From: Spirulina subsalsa PCC 9445
GTDB taxonomy: Bacteria > Cyanobacteriota > Cyanobacteriia > Cyanobacteriales > Spirulinaceae
Direction: 5' to 3'
Length of the DNA: 64,000 nt
Assembly (NCBI RefSeq): GCF_000314005.1
Contig: NZ_JH980292.1
Span: 2,497,725-2,561,724, forward strand
How positions within the stretch are numbered: the first letter of the stretch is position 1; each line of letters opens with the position of its first letter. Positions 53,148 through 61,547 of the stretch are shown here, one piece after another. A program made the translations under genes and the position numbers. The notes under the pieces are model-generated. The model saw only the letters and a program-made list of their open reading frames with translations, was not told where the DNA came from and searched no databases.

Positions 53148-55514
53148 ATGCCAGCGCTAGACCGTAAACTATTCCGAGATTTAGGACGATTGTGGGGACA
53201 AGCCCTAGCCATTGCGCTAGTCGTTGCTTGTGGGATTGCCTGCTTTGTCATGGCTCAAAGTGCTTATAACTCCCTCCAACTCACCCAACAGACCTATTAC
53301 GATCGTTACCATTTCGCCGAAGTTTTCGCCAGTGTTAAACGCGCCCCCAACTCCCTAGAAGCCCGGATTCAGGATATACCCGGAGTCGCCCAAACAGAAA
53401 CGCGGATTGTGGTGGATGTTAACTTAAACTTACCCGATCGTGTAGAACCCGCCACCGGACGGTTAATTTCCATTCCTCCCCAACAACATCCCCGTTTAAA
53501 TGATATTCATATCAGTCAAGGTCGCTATATTGCCCCTAATCGAGGGGATGAAATCTTAATTAGTGAAGCTTTTGCCGAAGCCAATGATTTGGCCATTGGG
53601 GATAAAATCGGGGCGGTGATTAACGGGCGCTGGCAACAGTTGCAAATTGTCGGAATTGCTCTCTCCCCTGAATATATCTACGAAGTACGAGGAGGGGCGG
53701 ACATTTATCCTGATAGTAAAAGTTTTGGTCTGTTGTGGATCAGTCGGGATGCTTTGGGTAGTGCCTTCAATATGGATGGGGCTTTTAATAATATTACCCT
53801 GACCCTCAGCCCACAAGCGCGGGAAGTGGAGGTGGTTAACCAACTGGATCATATTCTAGATGGCTATGGGAGTTTGGGGGCTTATGGACGTTCGGATCAG
53901 TTATCCCATCGCATTATTTCCGATGAGATCACCAGCTTGGAAGTCACGGCTACGATGTTACCAACGATCTTTTTGGCCATTGCTGCTTTTTTGCTCAATA
54001 TCGTCCTTTCCCGTTTGGTTGGAACTCAACGGGAACAAATCGGGGTGCTTAAGGCCTTTGGCTACGGTTTTATGAGTATTGGGGCGCACTATCTCAAGTT
54101 TGTCCTCGCGATTATTCTGGGCGGATCTATCTTGGGGACTTTAGGGGGATTATGGTTAGGGAAAGGTTTAACGGAACTCTATACCGAGTATTTTCGCTTT
54201 CCCCTTCTCACCTATCACGCTGATTCTCGTCTGATTTTGGGTGCTATTGCCATTAGTGCGATCGCCGCTATTCTGGGAGGAGTGATCCCTGTCCATCGTG
54301 CGGCTGTGCTGCCTCCTGCCGTCGCTATGCGCCCGGAACCCCCCACGGAGTATAAACCCACCATCATTGAGAAACTAGGCTTACAGGGGCTATTTTCCCC
54401 CAGTGGGCGCATTATTTTGCGCAACTTGGAACGGAAACCTATACAAGCGGCGCTCTCTATCCTTGGGGTAGCGGTAGCGGTGGCTATTCTCATGACGGGG
54501 AGTTACTTAAGCGATGCCTTGAACTACTTGATGGATGTACAGTTCCGTCAGGTGCAACGGGAGGACATGACCATTGTTTTTACGGAACCTCGCCCAGCGC
54601 GCACTCGCCACGAAATCGCCCAATGGCAAGGGGTGTTACAGTCAGAAACCTTTCGTTCCGTGCCAGCGCGTCTCCGTCATGAGCATTATCAGTATCGTTT
54701 AGGCCTGACTGGCATTGATCCTCAAGGACAATTTCGCCGTTTATTAGATGACCAACTAAGACCCGTTCGTTTACCGAGTCAGGGGGTTGTTATGACCCAA
54801 AAGTTAGGGGAAATTCTACATCTCAAAATTGGTGATATTTTGACGGTGGAAGTATTAGAAGGAAGTCGTCCTGTGCGAGAGGTTCCGGTGGTGGGTTTTG
54901 TGGAGGAAATGGTAGGGGTTAATGCCTATATGGATATTACAGCGTTAAATGAATTTATGCAGGAAGGGGCAACGGTTTCCGGAGCTTATTTATCTGTTGA
55001 TGCAAAGTTTCTTAAACCTCTTTATGAACAATTGAAACAAATGCCGGGAGTGGCGGGGATTTCTACGCGAGAATCAATGTTAAATAGTTTTGAGAAGATT
55101 AGCGGACAAAATCTCAAGGTGTTTACTGGGGTTTTAGTGGTGTTTGCTGTAATTATTACCTTTAGCGTAGTTTATAATTCGGCGCGCATTGCCCTGTCTG
55201 AACGCAGTCGAGAGTTAGCAAGTTTACGCATTATCGGGTTTTCTCGTCAGGAGGTGGCGTTTATTTTGTTAGGAGAACAGGCTATTTTAATTGTGGCGGC
55301 GATTCCTGTCGGAATGGTTTTTGGTTATGGTCTTTCGGCTTTAATGTCGATGGCTTATAACACGGAAATGTATCGCGTTCCGTTAGTCATTCAACAATCT
55401 ACTTATATTTTTACCTCGATTACTGTATTATTCGCGGCCGCTATTTCTGGGTTTCTCATTCGTAAGCAATTGAACGGGTTAAATTTAGTTGAAGTCTTGA
55501 AAACAAGGGAGTAA
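53148..55514 (+). CDS. ABC transporter permease, FtsX/MacB type
   Basis: 788 residues with two FtsX-like units: transmembrane segment at about 15-35, periplasmic domain, three helices at about 270-400, second anchor at about 430, second periplasmic domain, and three helices at about 660-780. Start has AGGAG upstream. Seen: VGTQREQIGVLKAFGYG and ERSRELASLRIIGFSRQEV, the coupling-helix regions. Probably the permease of a tripartite exporter together with the HlyD-type protein (55621) and the ATPase (57246-57971). Confidence 0.9.
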   Translation: MPALDRKLFRDLGRLWGQALAIALVVACGIACFVMAQSAYNSLQLTQQTYYDRYHFAEVFASVKRAPNSLEARIQDIPGVAQTETRIVVDVNLNLPDRVEPATGRLISIPPQQHPRLNDIHISQGRYIAPNRGDEILISEAFAEANDLAIGDKIGAVINGRWQQLQIVGIALSPEYIYEVRGGADIYPDSKSFGLLWISRDALGSAFNMDGAFNNITLTLSPQAREVEVVNQLDHILDGYGSLGAYGRSDQLSHRIISDEITSLEVTATMLPTIFLAIAAFLLNIVLSRLVGTQREQIGVLKAFGYGFMSIGAHYLKFVLAIILGGSILGTLGGLWLGKGLTELYTEYFRFPLLTYHADSRLILGAIAISAIAAILGGVIPVHRAAVLPPAVAMRPEPPTEYKPTIIEKLGLQGLFSPSGRIILRNLERKPIQAALSILGVAVAVAILMTGSYLSDALNYLMDVQFRQVQREDMTIVFTEPRPARTRHEIAQWQGVLQSETFRSVPARLRHEHYQYRLGLTGIDPQGQFRRLLDDQLRPVRLPSQGVVMTQKLGEILHLKIGDILTVEVLEGSRPVREVPVVGFVEEMVGVNAYMDITALNEFMQEGATVSGAYLSVDAKFLKPLYEQLKQMPGVAGISTRESMLNSFEKISGQNLKVFTGVLVVFAVIITFSVVYNSARIALSERSRELASLRIIGFSRQEVAFILLGEQAILIVAAIPVGMVFGYGLSALMSMAYNTEMYRVPLVIQQSTYIFTSITVLFAAAISGFLIRKQLNGLNLVEVLKTRE

Positions 55515-55620
55515 TGGATTTTGGCAAATAGGGAATAGGTAATAGGTAATAGACATCTCCCCTGCTCCCCTGCTCCCTGTTCACTAATCACTATTCACTA
55601 ATCACTATCACCTAAAGATC

Positions 55621-57018
55621 ATGAGTCAATCCTTAACTAATCCAACGACATTCCAAGAAGAAACGAGCAGCACCCAAGGGAAAAAACGCTTAAAGCATCT
55701 CACCCGAAATATCTTATATCTTGTGGGAGGTGTGGGACTCATGGGGGCGGTGTGGGTGGCGTTGCGCCCCTCTCCGGTGTTGGTAGATATGGCCACTGTG
55801 GAACGAGACGCTTTACAAGTAACGGTGAATGCAGAAGGGAAAACGCGGATACAATCCCGTTATACCGTGTCCGCCTCAGTGGGGGGGAATTTGCGCCGGG
55901 TGCAACTCGATGAAGGCGATCGCATTCAACAAGGCCAAGTGATCGCCCGGATTGATCCCCTCCCCCTCACCGCCCAAGTCAGATCCACCCAAGCCCGTTT
56001 ACAGGAACTTCAAGCCCAACGGGAAGGGGTGGCTACCCTGCGGCCGAAACAAGAATCACTGGCTCAGGTGCGATCGCAAATCAGCGGCCTAGAAGCCCAA
56101 AAACAAGCCGCCCAAGCCCGGGTAGAACAAGCGAAGGCTAATTTAGACCAAGCCACCCGAGATCGTCAGCGTATCGCCGGATTAGTGACCAGTGGAGCCT
56201 TACCCCGACAACAGTTAGAAGAAGCACAACTCACGGAAAACACTCGTCGCCAAGATGTCACCGTAGCGGAACGAGAACGCGATCGCGTGACTACCGATAT
56301 CGCCGCCCAACAAGCAGAACTCGCCCGTTTACAAGCCGAACAACAAGATCCAGACTATCAACTGCGGGTCTATGATGCCCAAATTGCCAGCGTACAAGCG
56401 GAACTCACCCGCTTAACGGACGATGCCATTCAAACCATCATTAAATCCCCCGTATCCGGTCAAGTGTTGCGTGTCTTGGAAAAAAGCGATCGCCACATTG
56501 CCGCCGGAACCCCGATTGTGGAGTTAGGCAACACCGGACAATTAGAACTGGTGATTGATGTCCTCTCCAGTGATGCTGTGCGCATTCAACCGGGCAACAA
56601 AATCATCCTAGAACATTGGGGCGGAGAACAACCCCTGACCGCCCAAGTCCGTTATCTCGAACCCTCCGCCTTTACCAAAGTGTCGGCGTTAGGCGTAGAA
56701 GAACAGCGCGTGAATGTGATTGCAGACCTTCTGAATCCTCCCCCCAGTTTAGGCGATGGCTACCGCGTCGATGCCAAAATTGTCGTCTGGGAAGATCAAG
56801 ACGTTCTCACCCTCCCCATCAGCGCCCTATTCCGTTGTCAACAGCAAGCATGGTGTACTTTTGTGGTTGAAGAGGGGAAAGCCTTAAAAACCCCCGTAGA
56901 CGTGGGGCAACGGGGGGAATTTGCCGCCGTCATTCGAGAGGGGGTATCGGAGGGAGATCAGGTCATTCTGCACCCCTCCGCACAGATTCAACATGAAACT
57001 CTAGTCGCACCCCGTTAA
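55621..57018 (+). CDS. HlyD-family membrane fusion protein
   Basis: 465 residues. One transmembrane segment (about 30-50), a lipoyl-like hairpin half (VTVNAEGKTRIQSRYTVSAS; IIKSPVSGQVLRV), and a long coiled coil (about 125-275) between the halves, followed by a beta-barrel domain. It spans the periplasm linking the inner-membrane permease with an outer-membrane channel. 106 bases after the permease, so co-transcribed. No outer-membrane TolC gene in the window. Confidence 0.92.
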   Translation: MSQSLTNPTTFQEETSSTQGKKRLKHLTRNILYLVGGVGLMGAVWVALRPSPVLVDMATVERDALQVTVNAEGKTRIQSRYTVSASVGGNLRRVQLDEGDRIQQGQVIARIDPLPLTAQVRSTQARLQELQAQREGVATLRPKQESLAQVRSQISGLEAQKQAAQARVEQAKANLDQATRDRQRIAGLVTSGALPRQQLEEAQLTENTRRQDVTVAERERDRVTTDIAAQQAELARLQAEQQDPDYQLRVYDAQIASVQAELTRLTDDAIQTIIKSPVSGQVLRVLEKSDRHIAAGTPIVELGNTGQLELVIDVLSSDAVRIQPGNKIILEHWGGEQPLTAQVRYLEPSAFTKVSALGVEEQRVNVIADLLNPPPSLGDGYRVDAKIVVWEDQDVLTLPISALFRCQQQAWCTFVVEEGKALKTPVDVGQRGEFAAVIREGVSEGDQVILHPSAQIQHETLVAPR

Positions 57019-57023
57019 GAGGG

Positions 57024-57153
57024 GGAGTCGGGAGTCGGGAGTCGGGAATCGGTGTAGGGGCGCAATGCTTGCGCCCTAGGGAGTCGGGAGTCGGGAATCG
57101 GGAGTCGGGAGTCCGGGAACTCTCCCCCCCTGTTCCCTGTTCCCTGTTCCCTA
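57024..57153. repeat. Heptamer tract with the 31-bp palindrome
   Basis: GGGAGTC heptamers on both sides of the 31-bp unit at 57051-57081 (stem core 57058-57076), then CTGTTCC heptamers. The third copy of this composite in the window. The remaining spacer to 57245 is CCCCTGCT-type low-complexity sequence. Confidence 0.9.
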
Positions 57154-57245
57154 AAATAAAAGAGTTTTGGCTATTCACTACCCACTATTCCCCTGCTCCC
57201 CCTCTCCCCTGCTCCCCCTCTCCCCCTCTCCCCTGCTCCTGCAAA

Positions 57246-57971
57246 TTACCACTCTAGATGATCGGGCTTGACCTTCTCGGTGTTGACATCAATATGGGTA
57301 ATTTCGCCACTTCTCATGTGAATCACCCGGTCGGCCATCGCGGCAATGCCTGCATTGTGGGTGATAATGGCGGTAGTTGTTCCCAGTTCCCGGTTGATGC
57401 GGTCAATCACTTGTAACACTAACTTTCCGGTGCGGTAGTCCAGCGCTCCCGTGGGTTCGTCACAGAGTAAGACTTGTGGCCGTTTGGCAATCGCTCGGGC
57501 GATCGCAACTCGTTGTTGTTCCCCCCCCGAAAGTTGAGCGGGAAAGTGATCCACCCGATGTTCTAACCCCACCAATCCTAACGCCGCTTTGGGGTGAAGG
57601 GGGTGGGGGGCAATTTCCGTCACGAGGGCGACATTTTCCCGAGCCGTTAAACTGGGGATCAGATTGTAAAATTGGAAGACGAAACCCACACACTCCCGGC
57701 GAAAGCGGGTTAGGGCGGTCTCATTGGCTGAGGTTAAATCGCGTTCGCGAAAACGGACTCTTCCCGAGGAGGGAATATCCAACCCCCCCAAAATATTCAA
57801 CAGGGTAGACTTCCCACTCCCCGAAGGCCCCAATAACACAACTAACTCCCCCTCGCGGAGGTCTAAATTTACCCCTTTTAGGGCTTCTACCGTGACTTCT
57901 CCCATGCGATAGGTTTTGGAAACATGGGTCATCTCAAAGACGACCGTTTTGGCAGGAGTAGCTAGACTCAT
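57246..57971 (-). CDS. ABC transporter ATP-binding protein (LolD/MacB type)
   Basis: 241 residues from ATG at 57971; the longer frame upstream is IS-end sequence. Seen: Walker [10 protein letters not shown] near residue 46, Q-loop VFQFYNLIP, signature [15 protein letters not shown], Walker [12 protein letters not shown], and switch His in ITHN. Energises an FtsX-type permease. It probably pairs with the permease and HlyD protein at 53148-57018, but it is on the opposite strand and converges with them, so it is transcribed separately. Its leader contains a tnpB-type IS end. Confidence 0.92.
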   Translation of the reverse strand: MSLATPAKTVVFEMTHVSKTYRMGEVTVEALKGVNLDLREGELVVLLGPSGSGKSTLLNILGGLDIPSSGRVRFRERDLTSANETALTRFRRECVGFVFQFYNLIPSLTARENVALVTEIAPHPLHPKAALGLVGLEHRVDHFPAQLSGGEQQRVAIARAIAKRPQVLLCDEPTGALDYRTGKLVLQVIDRINRELGTTTAIITHNAGIAAMADRVIHMRSGEITHIDVNTEKVKPDHLEW

Positions 57972-58000
57972 AAGCTTAAACGAGAGGGATGCAAAATTTG

Positions 58001-58054
58001 GTGACATCCTCCCGACACCGACCCTACGGGTACGGTGCGGGCTTCCCCATATCA
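58001..58054 (-). mobile_element. IS200/IS605 right end, in leader of the ABC ATPase gene
   Basis: Same 54-base end as at 49014-49067, with the CACCGTACCC hairpin, in opposite orientation. It ends 30 bases before the ATPase start codon. Confidence 0.75.
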
Positions 58055-58240
58055 CTATGAGGCTTTCCTGCTTCTACGGGAGGCTCTAGATGTCTTTTTA
58101 GGGACATCCCCGATAACCTCTTCCTCCACAGGCAGCTTGACCCCCAGTCCGTTCGCGAAGCGTTCCGCAGGAAGGGCTGCAAGTCCACGCTGCTCGACTA
58201 TCATCGCCGCAGCAACGTCCCTATCCGTTACAAACCCACA
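58055..58240 (-). pseudogene. tnpB 3'-end relic (copy 2) with in-frame palindrome
   Basis: On the minus strand: CGFVTDRDVAAAMIVEQRGLA, then ALPAERFANGLG encoded by palindrome copy I (58151-58171), then GVKLPVEEEVIGDVPKK and a basic tail to TAG at 58055. The frame is continuous. Only the last RuvC Asp and half of the zinc finger remain. Confidence 0.75.
58151..58171. repeat. Dispersed palindromic element, copy I (in tnpB relic)
   Basis: GTTCGCGAAGCGTTCCGCAG plus one base, a shorter copy lying in frame within the tnpB relic. Confidence 0.7.
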
Positions 58241-58333
58241 TAGTTGAGGTTTAAAACGAATATTAGCTTATTGACATGAACCTATTGTACAATATCTAGG
58301 GATAAATCGTCACTCGCTAGTAAATGATTGTTT

Positions 58334-58408
58334 GTTAATTTTCGGGGCATCGAACCCCTCAATTAACCGTCTTTCATCCCGACACTGACATTCGTACAGT
58401 GCGGGGCT
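58334..58408. repeat. Two hairpins, probably diverged IS end
   Basis: 58334-58367 forms GTTAATT...GGGG...CCCC...AATTAAC. 58378-58408 contains CCCGACACTGACATTCGTAC then AGTGCGGGG, a diverged version (minus strand) of the IS right end seen at 58001. They lie in the spacer between the tnpB relic and the OmpA-like gene. Confidence 0.5.
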
Positions 58409-58474
58409 TGCCGACGATGAGCTAAGGTACAACAAGGAACTAGACCATCACCCACCAGCAGGACAAACCGAACC

Positions 58475-59311
58475 GTGACCGAATCCTTTGAACCCTTTGA
58501 TTCTGACTTAGACCCCAGCCCGGAATCCCCTCAAGGCTCTGGATTGATGGGGTTTACTGTTCGCGTTTTGTTCCTGCTGTTGGCGGGAGGGCTTGCTGCT
58601 ATTGTAGGGATTATTTTTGCGATCGCCAACCCTCAACCCCCCACTTCCAAACCTGTCCTACTCCGTTGGTGGGAGGGAGTCACCCGTTGGGGAGAACCCC
58701 GTCGTCTGCCCAGCGACACCTTCCTAGAGGATAGCGAGCGCCCCCCCACCCCGGAACAAATTCAAGGGGAAATCATGACCTTATCTCAACAGTGGAATCG
58801 AATTCGCGATCGCATCATCCAACTCGAAACCCAACTGGGCATTTCCCCCAACCTCAACCAAACCCTCCCCGAACGGTTACAAGCCCTCCAAGACAAAGCC
58901 CAAACCCTTCCCCCTCCTGCCCCCGTCCCCACCCTCATCCTCCCCAGCAACTTGCCTCCCCTCCCCGGTCGCAAACTCAAAGTCACCCTACCCAACGATG
59001 TCTTATTTAACGACAATAACCAGCTTTCCCCCGAGGGTAGCTTATTATTAGACAGCATTATCAACGACCTTAGCCCCCATTCTCGCTCCACCATCCGCAT
59101 CGCTGCCCATACCGACTCCCAAACCTCCCTAGCAGACAGTCGGGAACTCTCCTTTCAACTGGCCAACACCGTCCGGCAATATTTAGCCAGTGAATTACGC
59201 GGCCGTTACCGTTGGGTTGCCATTGGTTACGGTCAAACTCGCCCCCTCGTGTTGGGTAATACAGAAGTCAATCGTCAGCGCAATCGTCGGATTGAAATTG
59301 CCGTTGATTGA
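58475..59311 (+). CDS. OmpA-family peptidoglycan-binding protein with N-terminal anchor
   Basis: 278 residues from GTG at 58475. One hydrophobic segment (about 28-52) anchors it; a proline-rich, partly helical stretch (60-165) precedes the OmpA C-terminal domain (about 170-278) with LLLDSIINDL, AAHTDS and NRQRNRRIEIAV. The domain binds diaminopimelate in peptidoglycan. Structure fits an inner-membrane-anchored cell-wall tether, similar to MotB-like or OmpA-like cyanobacterial proteins. Monocistronic. Confidence 0.88.
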   Translation: MTESFEPFDSDLDPSPESPQGSGLMGFTVRVLFLLLAGGLAAIVGIIFAIANPQPPTSKPVLLRWWEGVTRWGEPRRLPSDTFLEDSERPPTPEQIQGEIMTLSQQWNRIRDRIIQLETQLGISPNLNQTLPERLQALQDKAQTLPPPAPVPTLILPSNLPPLPGRKLKVTLPNDVLFNDNNQLSPEGSLLLDSIINDLSPHSRSTIRIAAHTDSQTSLADSRELSFQLANTVRQYLASELRGRYRWVAIGYGQTRPLVLGNTEVNRQRNRRIEIAVD

Positions 59312-59370
59312 GATCCCGAAAAACTCGACCCAAAGTTCATCAAAACCACTCGGGGATATGTTAGGGTCTG

Positions 59371-59459
59371 CTGTTCACTTCGTGACGCTCCGCGTTCGCG
59401 TTCGCGTTCGCGAAGCGTTGCGTAGCAAAGCGTTGCGTAGCAAAGCGTCACGTAGCAAT
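59371..59459. repeat. Dispersed palindromic element, copy J, expanded composite
   Basis: An 89-base array: CTGTTCACTTCGTGACGC (matching one end of copy H inverted), then CGTTCG repeated about three times, the core TTCGCGAAGCGTTGCGTAGC, and the GCGTTGCGTAGCAAA unit repeated two to three times. It appears to be a locally amplified version of the element. Confidence 0.85.
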
Positions 59460-59472
59460 ATATCCATCGAAT

Positions 59473-59628
59473 CACTGTTAGTAGGGCTTTTAGCCGTTTA
59501 TACCAAATTAAATAGACTTGAGGGCAAAAACCTGAATTTCCCCTGCTCCCCTGCCCCCCTGTTCCCCGTTCCCCGTTCCCCGTTCCCTTGACTTCTAACA
59601 GCGAGAAACTACAAGGTTTTAGGGATAA
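59473..59628. repeat. Dispersed intergenic repeat R2, copy b
   Basis: Inverted relative to copy a (20955-21089). Contains TACCAAATTAAATAGACTTG and GACTTCTAACAGCGAGAAAC, with a core of CCCCGTT-type repeats longer than in copy a. Directly abuts R3 copy a. Confidence 0.82.
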
Positions 59629-59706
59629 ATCATCAAAAAGGCTTGCGCTTTTCCCATTCCCCTTCCTGTTCCCTAGCCCCACGAGTAGAGTTATTCAGCA
59701 AGCCCT
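59622..59706. repeat. Dispersed repeat R3, copy a (uninterrupted)
   Basis: Starts GGGATAAATCATCAAAAAGG and ends TTATTCAGCAAGCCCTA. Same as 52941-53066 without the inserted palindrome. Confidence 0.82.
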
Positions 59707-59709
59707 ATG

Positions 59710-61377
59710 TTAGTTCAAGTTTTTGGCGTTCGTGAAACGTTGCGTAGCAATCGCCGCTTCTTGTATCACCTTGAATAATTCTTGGGGATGATGTGCCAAA
59801 CCATCGGGCATATATTGGGCGAGGATATCCGTTGAATTAAACCCCCAAGTTACCGCAATAACAGGAACTTGACACCGACGGGCGGCTTGAATATCTCGGG
59901 TTTCATCCCCCACATAAAGCATCACTGAGGGAGCTAATCCATGACAGCGCAAAAACTGCTGAATTAATTTATGTTTCCCGAAAATCGTTGTTCCAGACGA
60001 GATAAAACTAAACAAATCTCTCCAGTGATGGGCGGCTAAAAACTTGATCACATTCTCCTCCGAATTAGAAGTGACAATGCCCAACTCATAGCCCTCCTGC
60101 TTTAACTGCTTCAGCGCTTCATCCATGCCCGAGAAGGGAGCAATCTGACTAATTTCCTTATTTAACTCTCGTTTCGCTTTGCGCAAAAGAAAGGGAATTT
60201 TAAATGGGGAAATCCTAGATTGACGGACAATTTCCTCAGAACTAAGGTGTCTCAGTTGTTGCGCCTCCTCCTCATTCACGGGGTCATAGCCAAATTCCTC
60301 AGCTAAACGGTTGAGAATCTTAATAAAAGTGGGGCGAGTATCAGCAAGGGTTCCATCAAAATCAAACACAATAAAACTTGACATCTTCATGACGGGGCTT
60401 GTACCCAAATTTTTGGTCATGATGTTTCCCCTGGGGGCGGGTGGTTGATAATTAGCATGAGCATTGCGTCTCCACATGGCGGGTTTAATCCGTCGTAAGG
60501 CAGAAGCACGAAACCGTTGATCCCATTCTCCCTCAGATAGGGTCGCAAGATCTGCCAGTTTAGGGGCAAGGTTGGGGGGATAGGGTTGAAAGTCCTCTAA
60601 GTCGGTTTCTTGGGCAAAGCGTTCATTCCACGGACAAACATCTTGGCAAATGTCACACCCAGCCACCCAACCGGAAAGATGAGCCGATATCTCTTCAGGT
60701 AAGGTTTCAGCGCGGTTCTCAATGGTATGGTAGGCAATACAGGCATTCGCATCCACCACAAAAGGCTGTTTAATCGCTTGGGTAGGACAAGCTTCTAGGC
60801 AACGGGTACAGGTGCCACAATGTTGGCTATGGGGTTGATCCGGTTCAAGTTCTACGTTGGTTAAGACTTCCCCCAAAAAAACCCAACTGCCAAATTCCCG
60901 CGTAATCACATTACTATTTTTTGCAATCCACCCCAATCCGGCCTGTTGCGCCCAAACTTTATCTTGGATGGGGCCGGTATCGGCATAAAATCTCGCTTCT
61001 ATGCCCTCTCCTTGGGCTTCTAACCATTGACTGAGGGCTTTTAACCGTTTGTGTACCACTTTATGGTAGTCCCGCCCCCAACCGTAGCGGGAGATTTTTC
61101 CTACTTGGGGATCTGTTGAGTGTGCATGGGGGGTGTAGTAATTCAGGGCGACACAAATCACGGAACGAACACTGGGTAGGAGGGCGCGCACATCGAGGCG
61201 TTTGGGATTGGCCATCCAGGCCATATCCCCTTGATACCCTAACGCTAACCACGCTTTGAGGGGATCGGTCGCGTTCTCTGGCAACACGGGACAAGCAATG
61301 CCGACTTTGTGGAATCCGAGCGCGATCGCCTTGGCTTTGACTGTCTTCGCTTTGAGGTGAATATTATCGAGGGTCAC
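59710..61377 (-). CDS. queG: QueG-HAD fusion: epoxyqueuosine reductase joined to a phosphoglycolate-phosphatase-like hydrolase
   Basis: 555 residues from GTG at 61377. Residues 1-315 are a complete QueG: N-terminal cobalamin/substrate domain ([21 protein letters not shown]) and two [4Fe-4S] clusters ([24 protein letters not shown]), ending [12 protein letters not shown]. Residues 330-545 are an HAD hydrolase ([28 protein letters not shown]). QueG reduces epoxyqueuosine in tRNA to queuosine. HAD relatives of this type are usually separate proteins; an ATG at 60384 could start it independently. The last residues ([12 protein letters not shown]) come from palindrome copy K. Activity of the fusion is unknown. 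Confidence 0.88.
   Translation of the reverse strand: MTLDNIHLKAKTVKAKAIALGFHKVGIACPVLPENATDPLKAWLALGYQGDMAWMANPKRLDVRALLPSVRSVICVALNYYTPHAHSTDPQVGKISRYGWGRDYHKVVHKRLKALSQWLEAQGEGIEARFYADTGPIQDKVWAQQAGLGWIAKNSNVITREFGSWVFLGEVLTNVELEPDQPHSQHCGTCTRCLEACPTQAIKQPFVVDANACIAYHTIENRAETLPEEISAHLSGWVAGCDICQDVCPWNERFAQETDLEDFQPYPPNLAPKLADLATLSEGEWDQRFRASALRRIKPAMWRRNAHANYQPPAPRGNIMTKNLGTSPVMKMSSFIVFDFDGTLADTRPTFIKILNRLAEEFGYDPVNEEEAQQLRHLSSEEIVRQSRISPFKIPFLLRKAKRELNKEISQIAPFSGMDEALKQLKQEGYELGIVTSNSEENVIKFLAAHHWRDLFSFISSGTTIFGKHKLIQQFLRCHGLAPSVMLYVGDETRDIQAARRCQVPVIAVTWGFNSTDILAQYMPDGLAHHPQELFKVIQEAAIATQRFTNAKNLN
59726..59751. repeat. Dispersed palindromic element, copy K (C-terminus of queG-HAD)
   Basis: GCGTTCGTGAAACGTTGCGT followed by AGCAAT; encodes in frame about nine of the last fifteen residues of the QueG-HAD protein. 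Confidence 0.85.
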
Positions 61378-61387
61378 GAGTTTTGCC

Positions 61388-61403
61388 TGTGATAGTGATC
61401 ACA
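61388..61403. promoter_or_regulatory. Perfect CRP-type palindrome (TGTGAT-AGTG-ATCACA)
   Basis: TGTGATAGTGATCACA matches the TGTGA-N6-TCACA consensus bound by CRP and by cyanobacterial SyCrp1, with six palindromic pairs. It lies 10 bases upstream of the queG-HAD start codon and about 145 upstream of the hcp start, so it could repress one and/or activate the other. No binding data. Confidence 0.55.
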
Positions 61404-61432
61404 AACCTCCTAATATACACATCAAGGTAGAT

Positions 61433-61485
61433 TTATGCAAACTTTAGTGACTTTTATTTGCATAACTTTACAAAACTTTGCATAA
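61433..61485. promoter_or_regulatory. Three TTTGCATAA boxes upstream of hcp
   Basis: TTATGCAAA (61433-61441, inverted), TTTGCATAA (61457-61465) and TTTGCATAA (61477-61485). Spacing of 24 and 20 bases (about two helical turns) suggests a cooperative operator or a UP-like element. No known regulator was matched. Confidence 0.5.
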
Positions 61486-61547
61486 TAGGAAACAAGGGAG
61501 CCAAAAGCGACCTTCATTCACACAAAGACAAACATTTGAGAGACTTT

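Noticed and set aside
57972-58055. N-terminal extension of the ABC ATPase
   Set aside because: The extra 28 codons are IS right-end sequence; the ATPase fold begins after the ATG at 57971.
58334-58367. Possible tRNA T-arm (GGGGTTCGATGCCCC on the minus strand)
   Set aside because: The surrounding sequence forms a simple hairpin with GTTAATT/AATTAAC arms and gives no acceptor, D or anticodon stems.
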